Assembly (NCBI GenBank): GCA_036925085.1
Contig: JAUPFP010000019.1
Coordinates: 10,001 to 74,000, forward strand
Reading direction: 5' to 3'
From: Brachycybe producta
Taxonomy: Eukaryota > Arthropoda > Diplopoda > Playtdesmida > Andrognathidae
DNA length: 64,000 nt
Shown here: one piece after another, positions 31,252 through 43,278 of the stretch
How positions within the stretch are numbered: the first letter of the stretch is position 1
Layout: each line of letters starts with the position of its first letter
The notes under the pieces: model-generated
Database searches by the model: none
Told to the model about the DNA's origin: nothing
Seen by the model: the letters and a program-made list of their open reading frames with translations, nothing else
Position numbers and translations under genes: made by a program

Positions 31252-33745
31252 GTATTTGCATGCGCCTTTCTTCATCCTATGTATTACAACATTGGAAACA
31301 GAGCTCTGGGAATGCTTCATGAATAAACCATTTTTGTTTTAAATGAATGAAATGATCTGTTTGATTATTTACATTAAAACAAACTGGTTATAATCAACGA
31401 TAGATCACTTTTGACATTGAAGCCTTTTAAAAAAAAAACTTTTACTTCAAAACCAAAAAAAAAAGCCCTGTGCATTTCACTAACTAAATAACACCTTTTT
31501 AACCTTCTTCACTTAAACGTCCCTCATTGTTACACTTAACTGTCCATCACTTAAGTGTTTTCTCCACACACACACACACACACACACAAACAACAACAAA
31601 AAAAATAGATGAGAAAATATCTCTTAAGTCATTTTGTCATTCAGTTCTCTGGAAAATGGAAGTTCTCCATTTATCTTAGTGGTTTTTTTGCAATATTCTT
31701 CTTAATTGAAATGAATGATGTGTATTTGAGGGGAGGGGGAGAAAGACTAAAAGTGAAGCCTTAATGCTTTTGCTTTTTGATGGGGAGAGAATAGCATGTA
31801 TGTGGAGGGAAAAGAGAGATTGAGAGAGGCTACCCCCTCTCCCCATTGGTTATCCTTTTTTTCTTTATTGATTACTAGTTTATGGAAAATGTATAGTTCC
31901 TATGAATCACTATAAAATAAGAAAAATTGTAACACTTCTTTTGCCTATAGATTTTTTTTGGGGTGCTTTTTTCCGGAGACCAAAAGAGACCCCCCCCCCC
32001 TTATTTTGAGTTTTTCTTATTGTTGCCCTTCCTTCCGTCTCAAGAAATGTCTTTTTTTTTTGTCTCAAGACATTTTGGAGGGTGGGTTTCTGTCTTCTTT
32101 TTTTTTTCTTTCTTGCCCCTTCTATCTGGCTTTTTAAGCAGATAAATTTCATTTATCCTCTTTTCTTGTGTCTAAAAAGTCGATTTTTATGAGAATCACA
32201 AATCCATATTATACATATAGTTTTCCCTCCTTTCAACTTTTATTTTCTTCAGTTGTTCCAACTGTATCGGAAACATTCAAGAAGTATACTCTTGAAGGAG
32301 GTTTTTTTTTTCTATGTTAGAATTCGGATCTTAAACTATCTATGCAAAGGATTAAAGATGAAAATATTTCACAAGCATTGTTGGAAGCCAGCTTTACATG
32401 TTGAAAAATACAGTTGCCGCACTGTATGTTGAAGGTTGGGAACGTCAGATAGGCTCACCAAAAAAAAAAAGAAATAGTTTAAAACAAAATGTTGCTTGAA
32501 TATTTTTCTTTGTAATACTATTTAACCCCTTTTTTATCAGACAAAATGAGACAATGCCTAAAGCACGTCATGTTATAGTGCAGCAACTATACTAATATAC
32601 AATGAAATGTATTCAGTTTCGAATCACTTTTGGACTCAAGGACTGGATTCACAGTATATTTGAGCACTCATTGCACTTTAAATTATGTTTCAAACATAAT
32701 TAGGTGAAGAGAAGCACTAAACGAAATCCGAACACACACCATGTCAAATGGCCATACCAGCTATTGCATCATCGAAGTCTTAGTTTTTATTATAAACTAT
32801 TATAGGATAAATGTATTACTAAAGATGCTGGCGCCATCTACTGGTTATTTTCTTCAACTTATCCAAGCAAATACCCCTTTAAGGGCCATACATAGCTGAC
32901 TTACATTCATTCGTTAAAAATGAAATTCCCTGAGAAAATATTTTCGCTTATTTCAAACCATGAAAAGCACCCCTTGAATAGCATGCTTGTAGAGCTGCTT
33001 CAAAAGCGCTTATCCAACAGAACGCATTCAGATGCATTTCAATGCATCAAGGCTATCAAAGCCAATAACATGAATACACAAATTCAACGCGAACACAGAT
33101 TAGAAATGCTTCATACTACTACTACTACTACTTCACGAAAAAATATACATAAAATTTGACATTTATTTGATGGAAAAGTTTTAATAAAGCAAAAGCAATT
33201 CTTATAAAATGCCGATAATAGGATGCATTTATTTTTATGCGAATGGTGGAATCTAGACTAGAATTATGATGTTTTTATGACATAATCTTGTTACTAATGG
33301 CGTAACTGCATTTTTATACGCGATCATGCTCTTTTTTTCTTCTTCTTCTAATAATGAGAAAACCATCTGTTCATCATGCATTCTCTCATGTAGTTCATTC
33401 CCGTTTACAATTGAAGGGAGTTATATCTATCTGCATACAGAGTCGTACTAAAAATTTATATTAATTTTTTTTATAGAAAAAAAGGCCAAATTATTATTTA
33501 TTTTATTATTAATAATAGCTTCTGCATCACCCTGTATTAGTGGAGTTGCAAACATTGATGGACTATGAAAGAATTTTTGTCAGATAGTTAATGGCATTAA
33601 ATCTCATTTTTTAGCTTAATTTCAAGTTAGTTTAATGGAACTAAAAATGTGGAATGTTAAGTAGAAAACTTAATCTGCGATTTTTTTTTTTGGAAAATAA
33701 AAAGTGGAATACATTTTGATAGTCATTAAAGCTTTTATCATTATG

Positions 33746-33808
<63 letters not shown>

Positions 33809-34182
33809 GAAAATGGTTTCCATTTTCACAATGATGCACAGGCTCTCTTGCCTTTTTTCATGAATTTTAATTAAAAAAGTGGGTAGTTTTAATTAAATTT
33901 GAATCTTAATTGTTCACTGACTTTGTCTAAATGACATTTTGAAAGTTTTGCTGCTCCTGAAAGTATACTGAAAATTGTATGTCATAGCTTTCAAAACAAT
34001 CATTGTCAATTTATGTCATGTCTCTGTACATACAGTACATGACCTGTATAATTTATATACAGTAAAATAAAGATGGTTTCACATGCATATGCCGCACAGA
34101 TGTAAACAATTGTTTCTTTTTCTTAATTACCAGTAGGCCCTACATTTATTTCGCAGAGACTACACATCAGTCACAGAAATAT
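31252..34182. other. AT-rich non-coding stretch with microsatellites
   Basis: No gene seen. CA run about 31567-31588, ACT run about 33114-33131, ATT run about 33748-33808. Frames near 31.9-32.1 and 32.9-33.1 kb have no recognised domain. The ATT run yields a poly-Asn frame on the minus strand. Confidence 0.6.
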
Positions 34183-36655
34183 GGGTGTGGGACATTTGCC
34201 CTAAAGTGCATTTGCATTAAAACCACTTGCCCTAAAGAGACATTTGCCCTAAAACCACTTGCCCTAAAGAGACATTTGCCCTAAAACCACTTGCCCTAAA
34301 GAGACATTTGTCCTAAAACCACTTGCCCTAAAGGGACATTTGTCCTAAAACCACTTGCCCTAAAGGGACATTTGTCCTAAAACCACTTGCCCTAAAGGGA
34401 CATTTGTCCTAAAACCACTTGCCCTAAAGGGACATTTGTCCTAAAACCACTTGCCCTAAAGGGACATTTGTCCTAAAACCACTTGCCCTAAAGGGACATT
34501 TGTCCTAAAACCACTTGCCCTAAAGAGACATTTGCCCTAAAACCACTTGCCCTAAAGAGACATTTGCCCAAAAACCACTTGCCCTAAAGAGACATTTGCC
34601 CAAAAACCACTTGCCCTAAAGAGACATTTGCCCAAAAACCACTTGCCCTAAAGAGACATTTGCCCAAAAACCACTTGCCCTAAAGAGACATTTGCCCAAA
34701 AACCACTTGCCCTAAAGAGACATTTGCCCAAAAACCACTTGCCCTAAAGAGACATTTGCCCAAAAACCACTTGCCCTAAAGAGACATTTGCCCAAAAACC
34801 ACTTGCCCTAAAGAGACATTTGCCCAAAAACCACTTGCCCTAAAGAGACATTTGCCCAAAAACCACTTGCCCTAAAGAGACATTTGCCCAAAAACCACTT
34901 GCCCTAAAGGGACATTTGCCCAAAAACCACTTGCCCTAAAGGGACATTTGCCCAAAAACCACTTGCCCTAAAGGGACATTTGCCCAAAAACCACTTGCCC
35001 TAAAGGGACATTTGCCCTAACACCACTTGCCCTAAAGGGACATTTGCCCTAACACCACTTGCCCTAAAGGGACATTTGCCCTAACACCACTTGCCCTAAA
35101 GGGACATTTGCCCTAACACCACTTGCCCTAAAGGGACATTTGCCCTAACACCACTTGCCCTAAAGGGACATTTGCCCTAACACCACTTGCCCTAAAGGGA
35201 CATTTGCCCTAACACCACTTGCCCTAAAGGGACATTTGCCCTAACACCACTTGCCCTAAAGGGACATTTGCCCTAACACCACTTGCCCTAAAGGGACATT
35301 TGCCCTAACACCACTTGCCCTAAAGGGACATTTGCCCTAACACCACTTGCCCTAAAGGGACATTTGCCCTAACACCACTTGCCCTAAAGGGACATTTGCC
35401 CTAACACCACTTGCCCTAAAGGGACATTTGCCCTAACACCACTTGCCCTAAAGGGACATTTGCCCTAACACCACTTGCCCTAAAGGGACATTTGCCCTAA
35501 CACCACTTGCCCTAAAGGGACATTTGCCCTAACACCACTTGCCCTAAAGGGACATTTGCCCTAACACCACTTGCCCTAAAGGGACATTTGCCCTAAAGGG
35601 ACATTTGCCCTAAAGGGACATTTGCCCTAAAGGGACATTTGCCCTAAAGGGACATTTGCCCTAAAGGGACATTTGCCCTAAAGGGACATTTGCCCTAAAG
35701 GGACATTTGCCCTAAAGGGACATTTGCCCTAAAGGGACATTTGCCCTAAAGGGACATTTGCCCTAAAGGGACATTTGCCCTAAAGGGACATTTGCCCTAA
35801 AGGGACATTTGCCCTAAAGGGACATTTGGCCTAAAACCACTTGCCCTAAAGGGACATTTGGCCTAAAACCACTTGCCCTAAAGGGACATTTGGCCTAAAA
35901 CCACTTGCCCTAAAGGGACATTTGGCCTAAAACCACTTGCCCTAAAGGGACATTTGGCCTAAAACCACTTGCCCTAAAGGGACATTTGGCCTAAAACCAC
36001 TTGCCCTAAAGGGACATTTGGCCTAAAACCACTTGCCCTAAAGGGACATTTGGCCTAAAACCACTTGCCCTAAAGGGACATTTGGCCTAAAACCACTTGC
36101 CCTAAAGGGACATTTGGCCTAAAACCACTTGCCCTAAAGGGACATTTGGCCTAAAACCACTTGCCCTAAAGGGACATTTGGCCTAAAACCACTTGCCCTA
36201 AAGAGACATTTGCCCTAAAACCACTTGCCCTAAAGAGACATTTGCCCTAAAACCACTTGCCCTAAAGAGACATTTGCCCTAAAACCACTTGCCCTAAAGA
36301 AACATTTGCCCTAAAACCACTTGCCCTAAAGGGACATTTCGCCTAAAACCACTTGCCCTAAAGGGACATTTGGCCTAAAACCACTTGCCCTAAAGGGACA
36401 TTTGGCCTAAAACCACTTGCCCTAAAGGGACATTTGCCCTAAAACCACTTGCCCTAAAGGGACATTTCGCCTAAAACCACTTGCCCTAAAGGGACATTTG
36501 GCCTAAAACCACTTGCCCTAAAGGGACATTTGGCCTAAAACCACTTGCCCTAAAGAGACATTTGGCCTAAAACCACTTGCCCTAAAAAGACATTTGCCCT
36601 AAAACCACTTGCCCTAAAGAAACATTTGCCCTAAAACCACTTGCCCTAAAGGAAC
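34183..36655 (+). repeat. 2.5-kb minisatellite array derived from the minisatellite-bodied element
   Basis: The left end GGGTGTGGGACATTTGCC is identical to the left TIR of the element at 23650. The body is about 75 units of 32 bp (17-mer CCCTAAAGGGACATTTG plus a 15-mer such as CCCTAAAACCACTTG). It is built of homogeneous blocks: 15-mer CCCAAAAACCACTTG about 34560-34990; CCCTAACACCACTTG about 35010-35575; the 17-mer alone about 15 times, 35575-35830; GCCTAAAACCACTTG about 35830-36195; mixed units to the end. The right TIR is missing; a TTAA-3 fragment abuts. Confidence 0.95.
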
Positions 36656-36660
36656 ATTTT

Positions 36661-36749
36661 TAACAATGGGTCTATGGGCTCAATAGAAAAACAATGCTAG
36701 CACTCTTTGCAGAAATTTTTCGAAGTAATTTTGCGATGTAGCCTCTTAA
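36661..36749 (+). repeat. TTAA-3 right-end fragment
   Basis: TTAACAATGGGTCTATGGGC, CAATAGAAAAACAATGCTAG, TTCGAAGTAATTTTGCGATG and GTAGCCTCTTAA match the right end of 4188-4841. It lacks the palindromes of that copy. TTAA at 36746-36749. Confidence 0.8.
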
Positions 36750-37295
36750 GGCTCAGAGAAAATATTTAAAGTCTCAATCTGATGGCCTATGTATTTAATC
36801 GAAGAAACCAACACAAAAAACCACTCCTATGATTTAAAACCCTCATATGTGAGATAAATATAATTCTAATTGTTGTTCTCGTCTTATCTTTGTAATAGAA
36901 GGCAAAAGGAGTGTCATTATCATAGTTGTAATTATGCATGTTTAGGCGTGGTTCTTGAAGTTCTAACATGCATATGTATACTATTTCCTTTTGTTCATGG
37001 TTTGTAATCTCTCTAAAAAAAAGTTGTTTTCTCTTCTTGATTTTCATTGATAATATTAATTAAATCATTATAAGGATGTGGTTATTATCTTAATTAATGG
37101 TAATTTCTGATCATTGGGTATTTTTTGTTCGTGGTGTCTGCTCACATGTGAGCCAGTTTATGACTTGTTATATGTGGGACATTCAATAAGTCATCAAAGT
37201 CACAAACTTCAAATAACATGGCTCATAACTTATAATCAACAAAAATGAAATAAGCATTTTGCAATAAAGCAGCAGTTTTGCTTAGAAATTTTAAC
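36750..37295. other. AT-rich non-coding stretch
   Basis: No gene or repeat recognised. Confidence 0.6.
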
Positions 37296-37705
37296 TTAAA
37301 GAGACCCAATGACCTCCAGAAATTTCTTGTCAAAATATTGTCAAGAATTATTCAACAATTACCATACAGATTATTGAAATTTAAAATAAGTCATTAATAT
37401 AATTTAAAAAATTAAAAATCAGTTGACTTCATGTAAAAGAACGTTATCCGATAGATGCGCCACCAAACAACAGACATTGGCAACAAAAACCCCCCAGCGT
37501 CTACTCCTCTACTCGAATTCTGATGAGTTGTCACCATCTCACATTACTTTCATTTCCAACGTACTATGGATTTATTATTTGAATTATTCCACATGGAAGG
37601 TTGTATTGAGTTGAATAGGAATAGGGAATACGTGTATTTCATTAAGGAATTGACTTATTTTAAATATATTATATATATAATATCCCAGATATTATATATA
37701 TAATA

Positions 37706-38225
37706 TCCCAGGTCTGTGTGTGTGTGTAACGTCGGAATTTATATAAATTTGAATAAATGAACTGCTTTTTTTTTCTCAAGGTCAACTATATGTTGCACCC
37801 TTCCCATCCAAGAACCCCATGAGATTAAATTGGAAAGGGGAAAAGGTTTATAAAGTGTAGAGGGGAGAGAAACTTGGAGGGGGGGGGGGAAGTGGGAGGG
37901 GGTGACTGAAATTGAAATGAAAAGAGTAAAAAAGGAACAAACGACGCGCATGCGCATACCAGAGAAAATGAAAAACTCATTTTCTATTTCAAATATAAAA
38001 AGGAGTGGGTATAATAGTAGCAAAATTAAACTAGAATTTATCACAGGCAATTGTGCCCAGCATTAGAATTTCTTTTGCTCAACCCTTTTATGAACGTCAT
38101 CAATTTCTAATTGGGTTTGTTACTTGGTGTGACGTCTTAAAAGGGCGGAGGAAAAGAAATTCTAATGCTGGGCACAATTGCCTATGAATTTTGCTCCCGT
38201 CATTTATGATGGGTTACCCCACTAG
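37706..38225 (+). mobile_element. Non-autonomous Helitron, copy 2
   Basis: Starts about TCCCAGGTCTGTGTG after AATA; ends with hairpin CCCGTCATTTATGATGGG (one stem change), then TTACCCCA and CTAG (38222-38225) before T. Body collinear with copies 1 and 3. Carries the MITE at 38043-38185. Confidence 0.85.
38043..38185. mobile_element. ACAGGCA-type MITE inside Helitron copy 2
   Basis: Ends ACAGGCAATTGTGCCCAGCA and (right, reversed) ATAGGCAATTGTGCCCAGCA. Flanks GAATTTATC and GAATTTTGC agree at 7 of 9 bases. Core as in the copy at 2243, here with GTGTGACGTCTTAAAAGGGC. Confidence 0.8.
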
Positions 38226-38237
38226 TTACCATGTATT

Positions 38238-38347
<110 letters not shown>

Positions 38348-38457
38348 TACAACTGCTGTGGAACTGCTGTGACTAATTATTATATTAAAATTTAAAAATC
38401 GTTTTGACAAACATTGGGTTAGCCTTAACAATATTTTGAAAAGAAATTTCTCTTTAA

Positions 38458-39869
38458 AATTACGAAGAGACTTAAATTTTGATTGTAAAAATGTTTATTT
38501 TTTTTTTAAAAAAAAAGTAACTGCTTAATAAAAAAAGAGAACTTAAAAATGAATTGTATTTGGTGGAAACTCACAATTTCAGATAGATGCCCCACCAAAC
38601 AACATCAATTGGAACGAAAACACTAAAAAGTATACTCGTCTACTTGTAAAATATCGATATATCTGACATGAAGGCATTGAAGCTTCAAATACAGTACACG
38701 TATTTCCTATTAATTTTAATTTCCTATTCAAATACACGTATTTTCTATTCATTTTAAAATACTATAGATACTATGGATTTACATGCATTTTGTTTGGGAG
38801 CCAGTGCTGTTTGACGTGTTCGACGAATTAGAATTAATTTACTAAATTAGTAAATTTGGCGGCCTGGCGCCCTCTTGAAATTTTCTTTGCGCCCCCTTCA
38901 AATTCCCTCCCTCCCCACGCAACGAAACCTAAATATGTCACTGTTGGGAGCCGTGTATTCTCCGCGCTGCGCTGCGTCAACAACCTAGTCGGTGAGCAGC
39001 TTTATATAGATTGGTTATTTACGAAAAGCATGCAACTATTCAGAAATAGCCCCCAAATGTCCAATCATAAAAAAAAACCTTTACAATCTGAAAATTTTAT
39101 TTACAACAAGCTTAAATGATAAGAAAAAAATATATACTGTATATATTAGATGTCTACATTTCAGACACATGTATAATCATTGATTTCCTCATGTTAGATA
39201 GATAGAGAGAGAGACATCAACACTCAATAAAAATTGGTTTATGACAGCTTTGCGTCCATGGTCGCAATCCGTCACATCATTCCTCCTTCTCCTCCTCTTC
39301 CCCCATCACTAGACAACATTTCAAAGTACATATTTTGTCAGATGTAATGATATACAATAGGCAATTTGAAAGAAATCTCCAGACACTAAAATCTGACACT
39401 AAAACACAGATCGTATATTAAATAAAACCCAATAAAAACAGACCCCCCCCCCTTTCCTCTATCCTCCCATCTCAAAGAGATAAATAAATTGTAAAGATGT
39501 AAATCATAAATTTTATTTATTGAAGCAACATCTTGTTAATGCATTCATGGACAACACTTGACAGTGGAGTGACAAGTGTCATTTCATTTCAAATCATAGA
39601 CACAACCACCCCAAAATCAATCAGCTGAAGTCACTTGTGATATCATTGCATAATCTCTTTTAAGCCTTGATTGATTCTCATAACGTTGCAGTCACTTTTA
39701 CAGTTTGCGGTGTCTTTTTGGCAATAAGATTATCAACAGAGATTACACGTTGGTCATTTTCGAAACATTGTTCAATAGAAATAAATGTAATTCAAATGCG
39801 AATCAAAATCAAAAAGTTTGGAGAGATAATTTTTTTTTAGGATACTAAAAACTTGCAAAGTTTGAAGTA
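38458..39869. other. Non-coding stretch with old repeat fragments
   Basis: 38575-38650 resembles the TTAA-2 interior (ATAGATGCCCCACCAAACAA). 38855-38945 (GGCGGCCTGGCGCCCTCTTG, TTGCGCCCCCTTC, CTAAATATGTCACTG) looks like the end of an old retroelement or DNA transposon. A short TATATACTGTATATA occurs near 39130. No gene. Confidence 0.5.
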
Positions 39870-40847
39870 TATACCTAGTACACACCTGATAATTTAAATG
39901 CTTTTAAATAATAAACGTGTTCTACAGAGCCCTGCGAAGGACATACAAACAAACAATATGTCAAATTCAATTTATTCATTTAATAATCTGAAAATATTGA
40001 GTTAATACTTAAATACTAGTGGGGTAGCCCGTCATAAATGACGAGAGCAAAATTCACAGGCAATTGTGCGCATGCGCGTCGTTTTTTCCTTTTTTTACTC
40101 CTTTCATTTCAATTTCAGTCACCCCCTCCCACTTTTCTCTCTCTCTCCCCCTTCTACACTTTCCAACCTTTTCCCCTCAACCCCTCCCACTTTTCTCTCT
40201 CTTCTCCCTTCTACACTTTCCAAAGGAAGAGTTCAACATATAGTTGACCTTGAGAAAAAAAAAACGGTTCATTTATTCAAATTTATATAAATTCCGACGT
40301 GCTTCAATGGTTTTTGTTACTCCACACAAACACACAGACCTGGGATATTATATATATATAATAATATATAGCCTAAACTATTGACAAAATATTGATTTAG
40401 TATTTCAAATTAAAATATTAATAATGAAGTCAATTTTATTGGGTTCGTGTCGTTAACTGGATTCCGTACAATTCACCTAAACACGTTTAATTTGAATTCA
40501 TTTAACTCGTGTGTGTACAAGGTAGACTTGATTTAGCATAATACGGTACCTTGTTCACACACGAGTTAAATGAATTCAAATTAAACGTGTTTAGGTGAAT
40601 TATACGGAATCCAGTTAAGGACATGAACCAAATAAAAATTAACTTTATTATTATTATTTTAAATTGAAATACTAAATCAATATTTTGTCAATAGTTTATA
40701 TATTATATTTAAGTATTAACTCGATATTTTGAGATTATTAACTGAATAAATTGAATTCGACTTATTGTTTGTTTGCCTTTCACAGGGCTCTGTAGAACAC
40801 GTTTATTATTTAAATGCATTTAAATTATCGGTTGTGTATTAGGTATA
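39870..40847. mobile_element. Foldback element FB-P, complete copy split by Helitron copy 4
   Basis: Left TATACCTAGTACACACCTGA and right (reversed) TATACCTAATACACAACCGA; then AATAATAAACGTGTTC and CTACAGAGCCCTGCGAAGG inverted at the right as CAGGGCTCTGTAGAAC. The centre is a second palindrome (ATTCACCTAAACACGTTTAA against TTAAACGTGTTTAGGTGAAT). Without the Helitron the element would be about 650 bp. Confidence 0.85.
40016..40345 (-). mobile_element. Non-autonomous Helitron, copy 4, internally deleted
   Basis: On the minus strand it begins TCCCAGGTCTGTGTG and ends with hairpin and CTAG (40016-40019) next to the host A. The hairpin left arm reads GTCAT with a change. The MITE and neighbouring 90 or so bases are gone; the join is at a GCACA word present on both sides in the other copies. 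The interrupted FB-P host supplies the empty site. Confidence 0.85.
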
Positions 40848-41819
40848 AAACAATTTATGTAAACAAAAAAAATCCAGCTGTCAAGCATAATGGTGACACA
40901 AAAACCCGAGGTTGCAGTAATTTTTATGGCAATCCAGCTTGGAAATCATTCAATTCGCGTATTTTTTGTGTGTGTGTGTGTGTGGTACCATCTATTTTTC
41001 TTCTTGGTATTTTGCAGTAAAATAAATATTTTTTTATGTTGTTTAGACTTTTAACAACAATTTCCCTACCTCAAATAAAAAATAAAGTAAGATTTTCATT
41101 CTCGAAAAGAAAAAACTAAACGTGAGCTGCATTCTCAATCATACATAATTCCTGCAACTATGTTGGTCCTGCTTATTTTTCTATAAATTGCTATTCGAAC
41201 ATCTGCACACACATATATAGTATGCTTACAGTAGCATTTGAAACTACACGTGCATACAGATGAGAAACCACCAACATAACACACACAATCATCAACTTAT
41301 GTAAATTTTATGCAATCAACGTTAAAAAAACGTCGTGATGCTTATTCTAGGCTTCTTTCACAGCATTCAAATACCCCTATTTTCAAGTATGGATGAAACC
41401 CAAACACAACAACAGAAGAAGAAAATACTCAGCGGAAATATGGCATTAGTTCTTATATTAAACTGCATTAAATTGTATACGAAATTCCTTCAATGTTATA
41501 TAGTCAACATTTCCCTTTTTTGTTCCCTCATCTCTCCCCATCCCTCTTGAGTTGGCGGGGAACAAAATGAAAGAGGAAAGAAAAATAAGTTCTCGAAAAT
41601 TGAATTAAGAACGGAAAAATTCGCAGCTTCATCATCATCATCAAATGCATAATCATTGTCAATGCTCTCCGTTTATACGAGAATAACCCTAGAAACCTTC
41701 CCAAACCCTTAGTATGTGTGCATATGGATGCATTAGGTGGTTTTGTACATACTATGATTCAAAAGAATCAGCCTCACTGCATCAATGCTTCATTGCATGA
41801 AGTGACTAGTGAAGGGCTT
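40848..41819. other. AT-rich non-coding stretch
   Basis: No gene seen. GT run about 40967-40984. A CATCAT run near 41630. Confidence 0.6.
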
Positions 41820-42249
41820 TTAAATCCGCCCACTATGGCGTGCAGCCCCGAACTGCCATGTGGAATATTCCATCAGGGATTCCGCGCCACTTGTGGAAGA
41901 CAACATAAACGTTCACGTGTCACAATGCAAATGAACACGTGTTGTTTACAACAAGGTATGCCAGCAAACAAGGACCCCTTAGTGGAGTCACTGGTGTCTG
42001 AATGTCACGTGAGCACATTTCTTCCGTGGTTCCTTCCATCTAATCCTGGACACAGACGCAATGCTGCACGTCAAAAGGAAAAGGTTCTTCTCCGGTTTCC
42101 TCGTGACTTTGGCATGAAAATTAATCAAGTCAGTTTCACGCTTCGCGGCGTGCCACCATATTGTGGACGTGGCTGGCCATGCATGCAACGGAAAGTTCTT
42201 CTAGGGGGCCTGGCACGGGGCTGCGCGTCATAGTGGGCGACTAGCTTAA
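41820..42249. mobile_element. TTAA-flanked foldback overlapping a 171-codon open frame
   Basis: Inverted arms CGCCCACTATGGCGTGCAGC (from about 41827) and, right reversed, CGCCCACTATGACGCGCAGC. TTAA occurs just outside both (41820-41823 and 42246-42249). It is less AT-rich than its surroundings. A plus-strand frame (41718-42233, 171 codons) begins outside the element, crosses it and ends in the right arm. It shows no domain I recognise and its last residues are encoded by the TIR, so I read it as chance. Confidence 0.6.
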
Positions 42250-42438
42250 GAGGGCAGCAAACAACCTATTTTTTCTCCCACGATATTTAATGCAAGAATA
42301 TTGCTGTGCATCTTGTGCTGTTTCTTGCATCAAGAAGAAGAACAAAAAACCAAGATCAAATGTTTTCAGCACGTTTGTGTGTCCAGACAATACTCTAAGT
42401 CAATTATTACATTGGCAACGTCGATTTGTTCCAGAATA

Positions 42439-42588
42439 CTGGCCCGGTATTAGTGCAAGGCAACCGCCTTCGGCCCCGCACTTTCAGGAGTACCCGCGCT
42501 GCTGACTAATAATTTTTTTTTCACGGCCCCACTCATCGGTTGCTGCCTGAGCTGCCTCTTGCCTCCAAACTCTAGAGCTGGCGCCCTG
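42439..42588. mobile_element. hAT-like MITE (8-bp TSD)
   Basis: Ends CTGGCCCGGTATTAG and (right, reversed) CAGGGCGCCAGCTCTAG. Exact duplication CCAGAATA at 42431-42438 and 42589-42596. It shares CTTCGGCCCCGC and GCTGCTGAC with the element at 44840, of which it is a short relative. Confidence 0.85.
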
Positions 42589-42811
42589 CCAGAATACTAT
42601 AACAGTGAATCTTGTGTGGATATGCGCAAACGTAATATGTATGCGTGACAAGGCCTCTAAGACAATAGTTCGGTTCAGCCCCAAGCACGGACAGCACACG
42701 ATATAGAGGAAAAAGTGTATATAGAGGCTAATAGAAGGGTAAAATAGCTGATTTTTCTGAATAGCTAATTATTTTCCATATTAAATAATAAACTAAAAAC
42801 GACCCTCCCAT

Positions 42812-43016
42812 ACAGGCAGTTCTGACCAGCACTAGCTTTTTGTTTGCCCCGCCCTTTTATGAACGTCATCAATTTCAAATTGGTTTGTTACTTGGTCTGA
42901 TGGCACATGCCCCACCCTTTTTTGAGAGACAGCAATTTCTAATTGGTTGATAGTTGGCGTGACGATCATAAAAGGGCGGGGCAAACAAAATCTTAGTACT
43001 GGGCAGAACTGCCTGT
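42812..43016. mobile_element. ACAGGCA-type MITE (9-bp TSD)
   Basis: Ends ACAGGCAGTTCTGACCAGCA and (right, reversed) ACAGGCAGTTCTGCCCAGTA. Flanks CCCTCCCAT (42803-42811) and CCCTTCCAT (43017-43025) differ at one base. Core has CCCGCCCTTTTATGAACGTC, ATTGG boxes, GGCACATGCCCC and CATAAAAGGGCGGGG. Confidence 0.93.
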
Positions 43017-43074
43017 CCCTTCCATATCTTCTTAAATTCTGACTAAAAAAAGGTGATCCTCAACATTCCTGTAC

Positions 43075-43269
43075 ACAGCCAAGTGTGGCCAGCACTAGCT
43101 TTTCGTTTGCTTCACCCTTATCTGAGCGTCATCAATTTCTAATTGGTTAGTTATTTGGTCTGATGTCACATGCCCCGCCCTTATCAATTTCTAATTGGTT
43201 AATATTTGGGTCTGACGCTCATAAAAGGGCGGGGCAAACGAAAAGCTAGAGTTGGCCACACTTGCCCGT
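43075..43269. mobile_element. ACAGGCA-type MITE, diverged ends (9-bp TSD)
   Basis: Ends ACAGCCAAGTGTGGCCAGCA and (right, reversed) ACGGGCAAGTGTGGCCAACT. Flanks TTCCTGTAC (43066-43074) and TTCATGTAC (43270-43278) differ at one base. Core has a GATGTCACATGCCCCGCCC block, ATTGG boxes and CATAAAAGGGCGGGG. It lies only 58 bp from the previous copy. Confidence 0.88.
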
Positions 43270-43278
43270 TTCATGTAC

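Noticed and set aside
33641-33829. Poly-Asn frame
   Set aside because: Translation of the ATT microsatellite.
34183-36655. CRISPR-like regular repeats
   Set aside because: Units are contiguous with no unique spacers, and unit variants come in blocks. It is a minisatellite in animal DNA.
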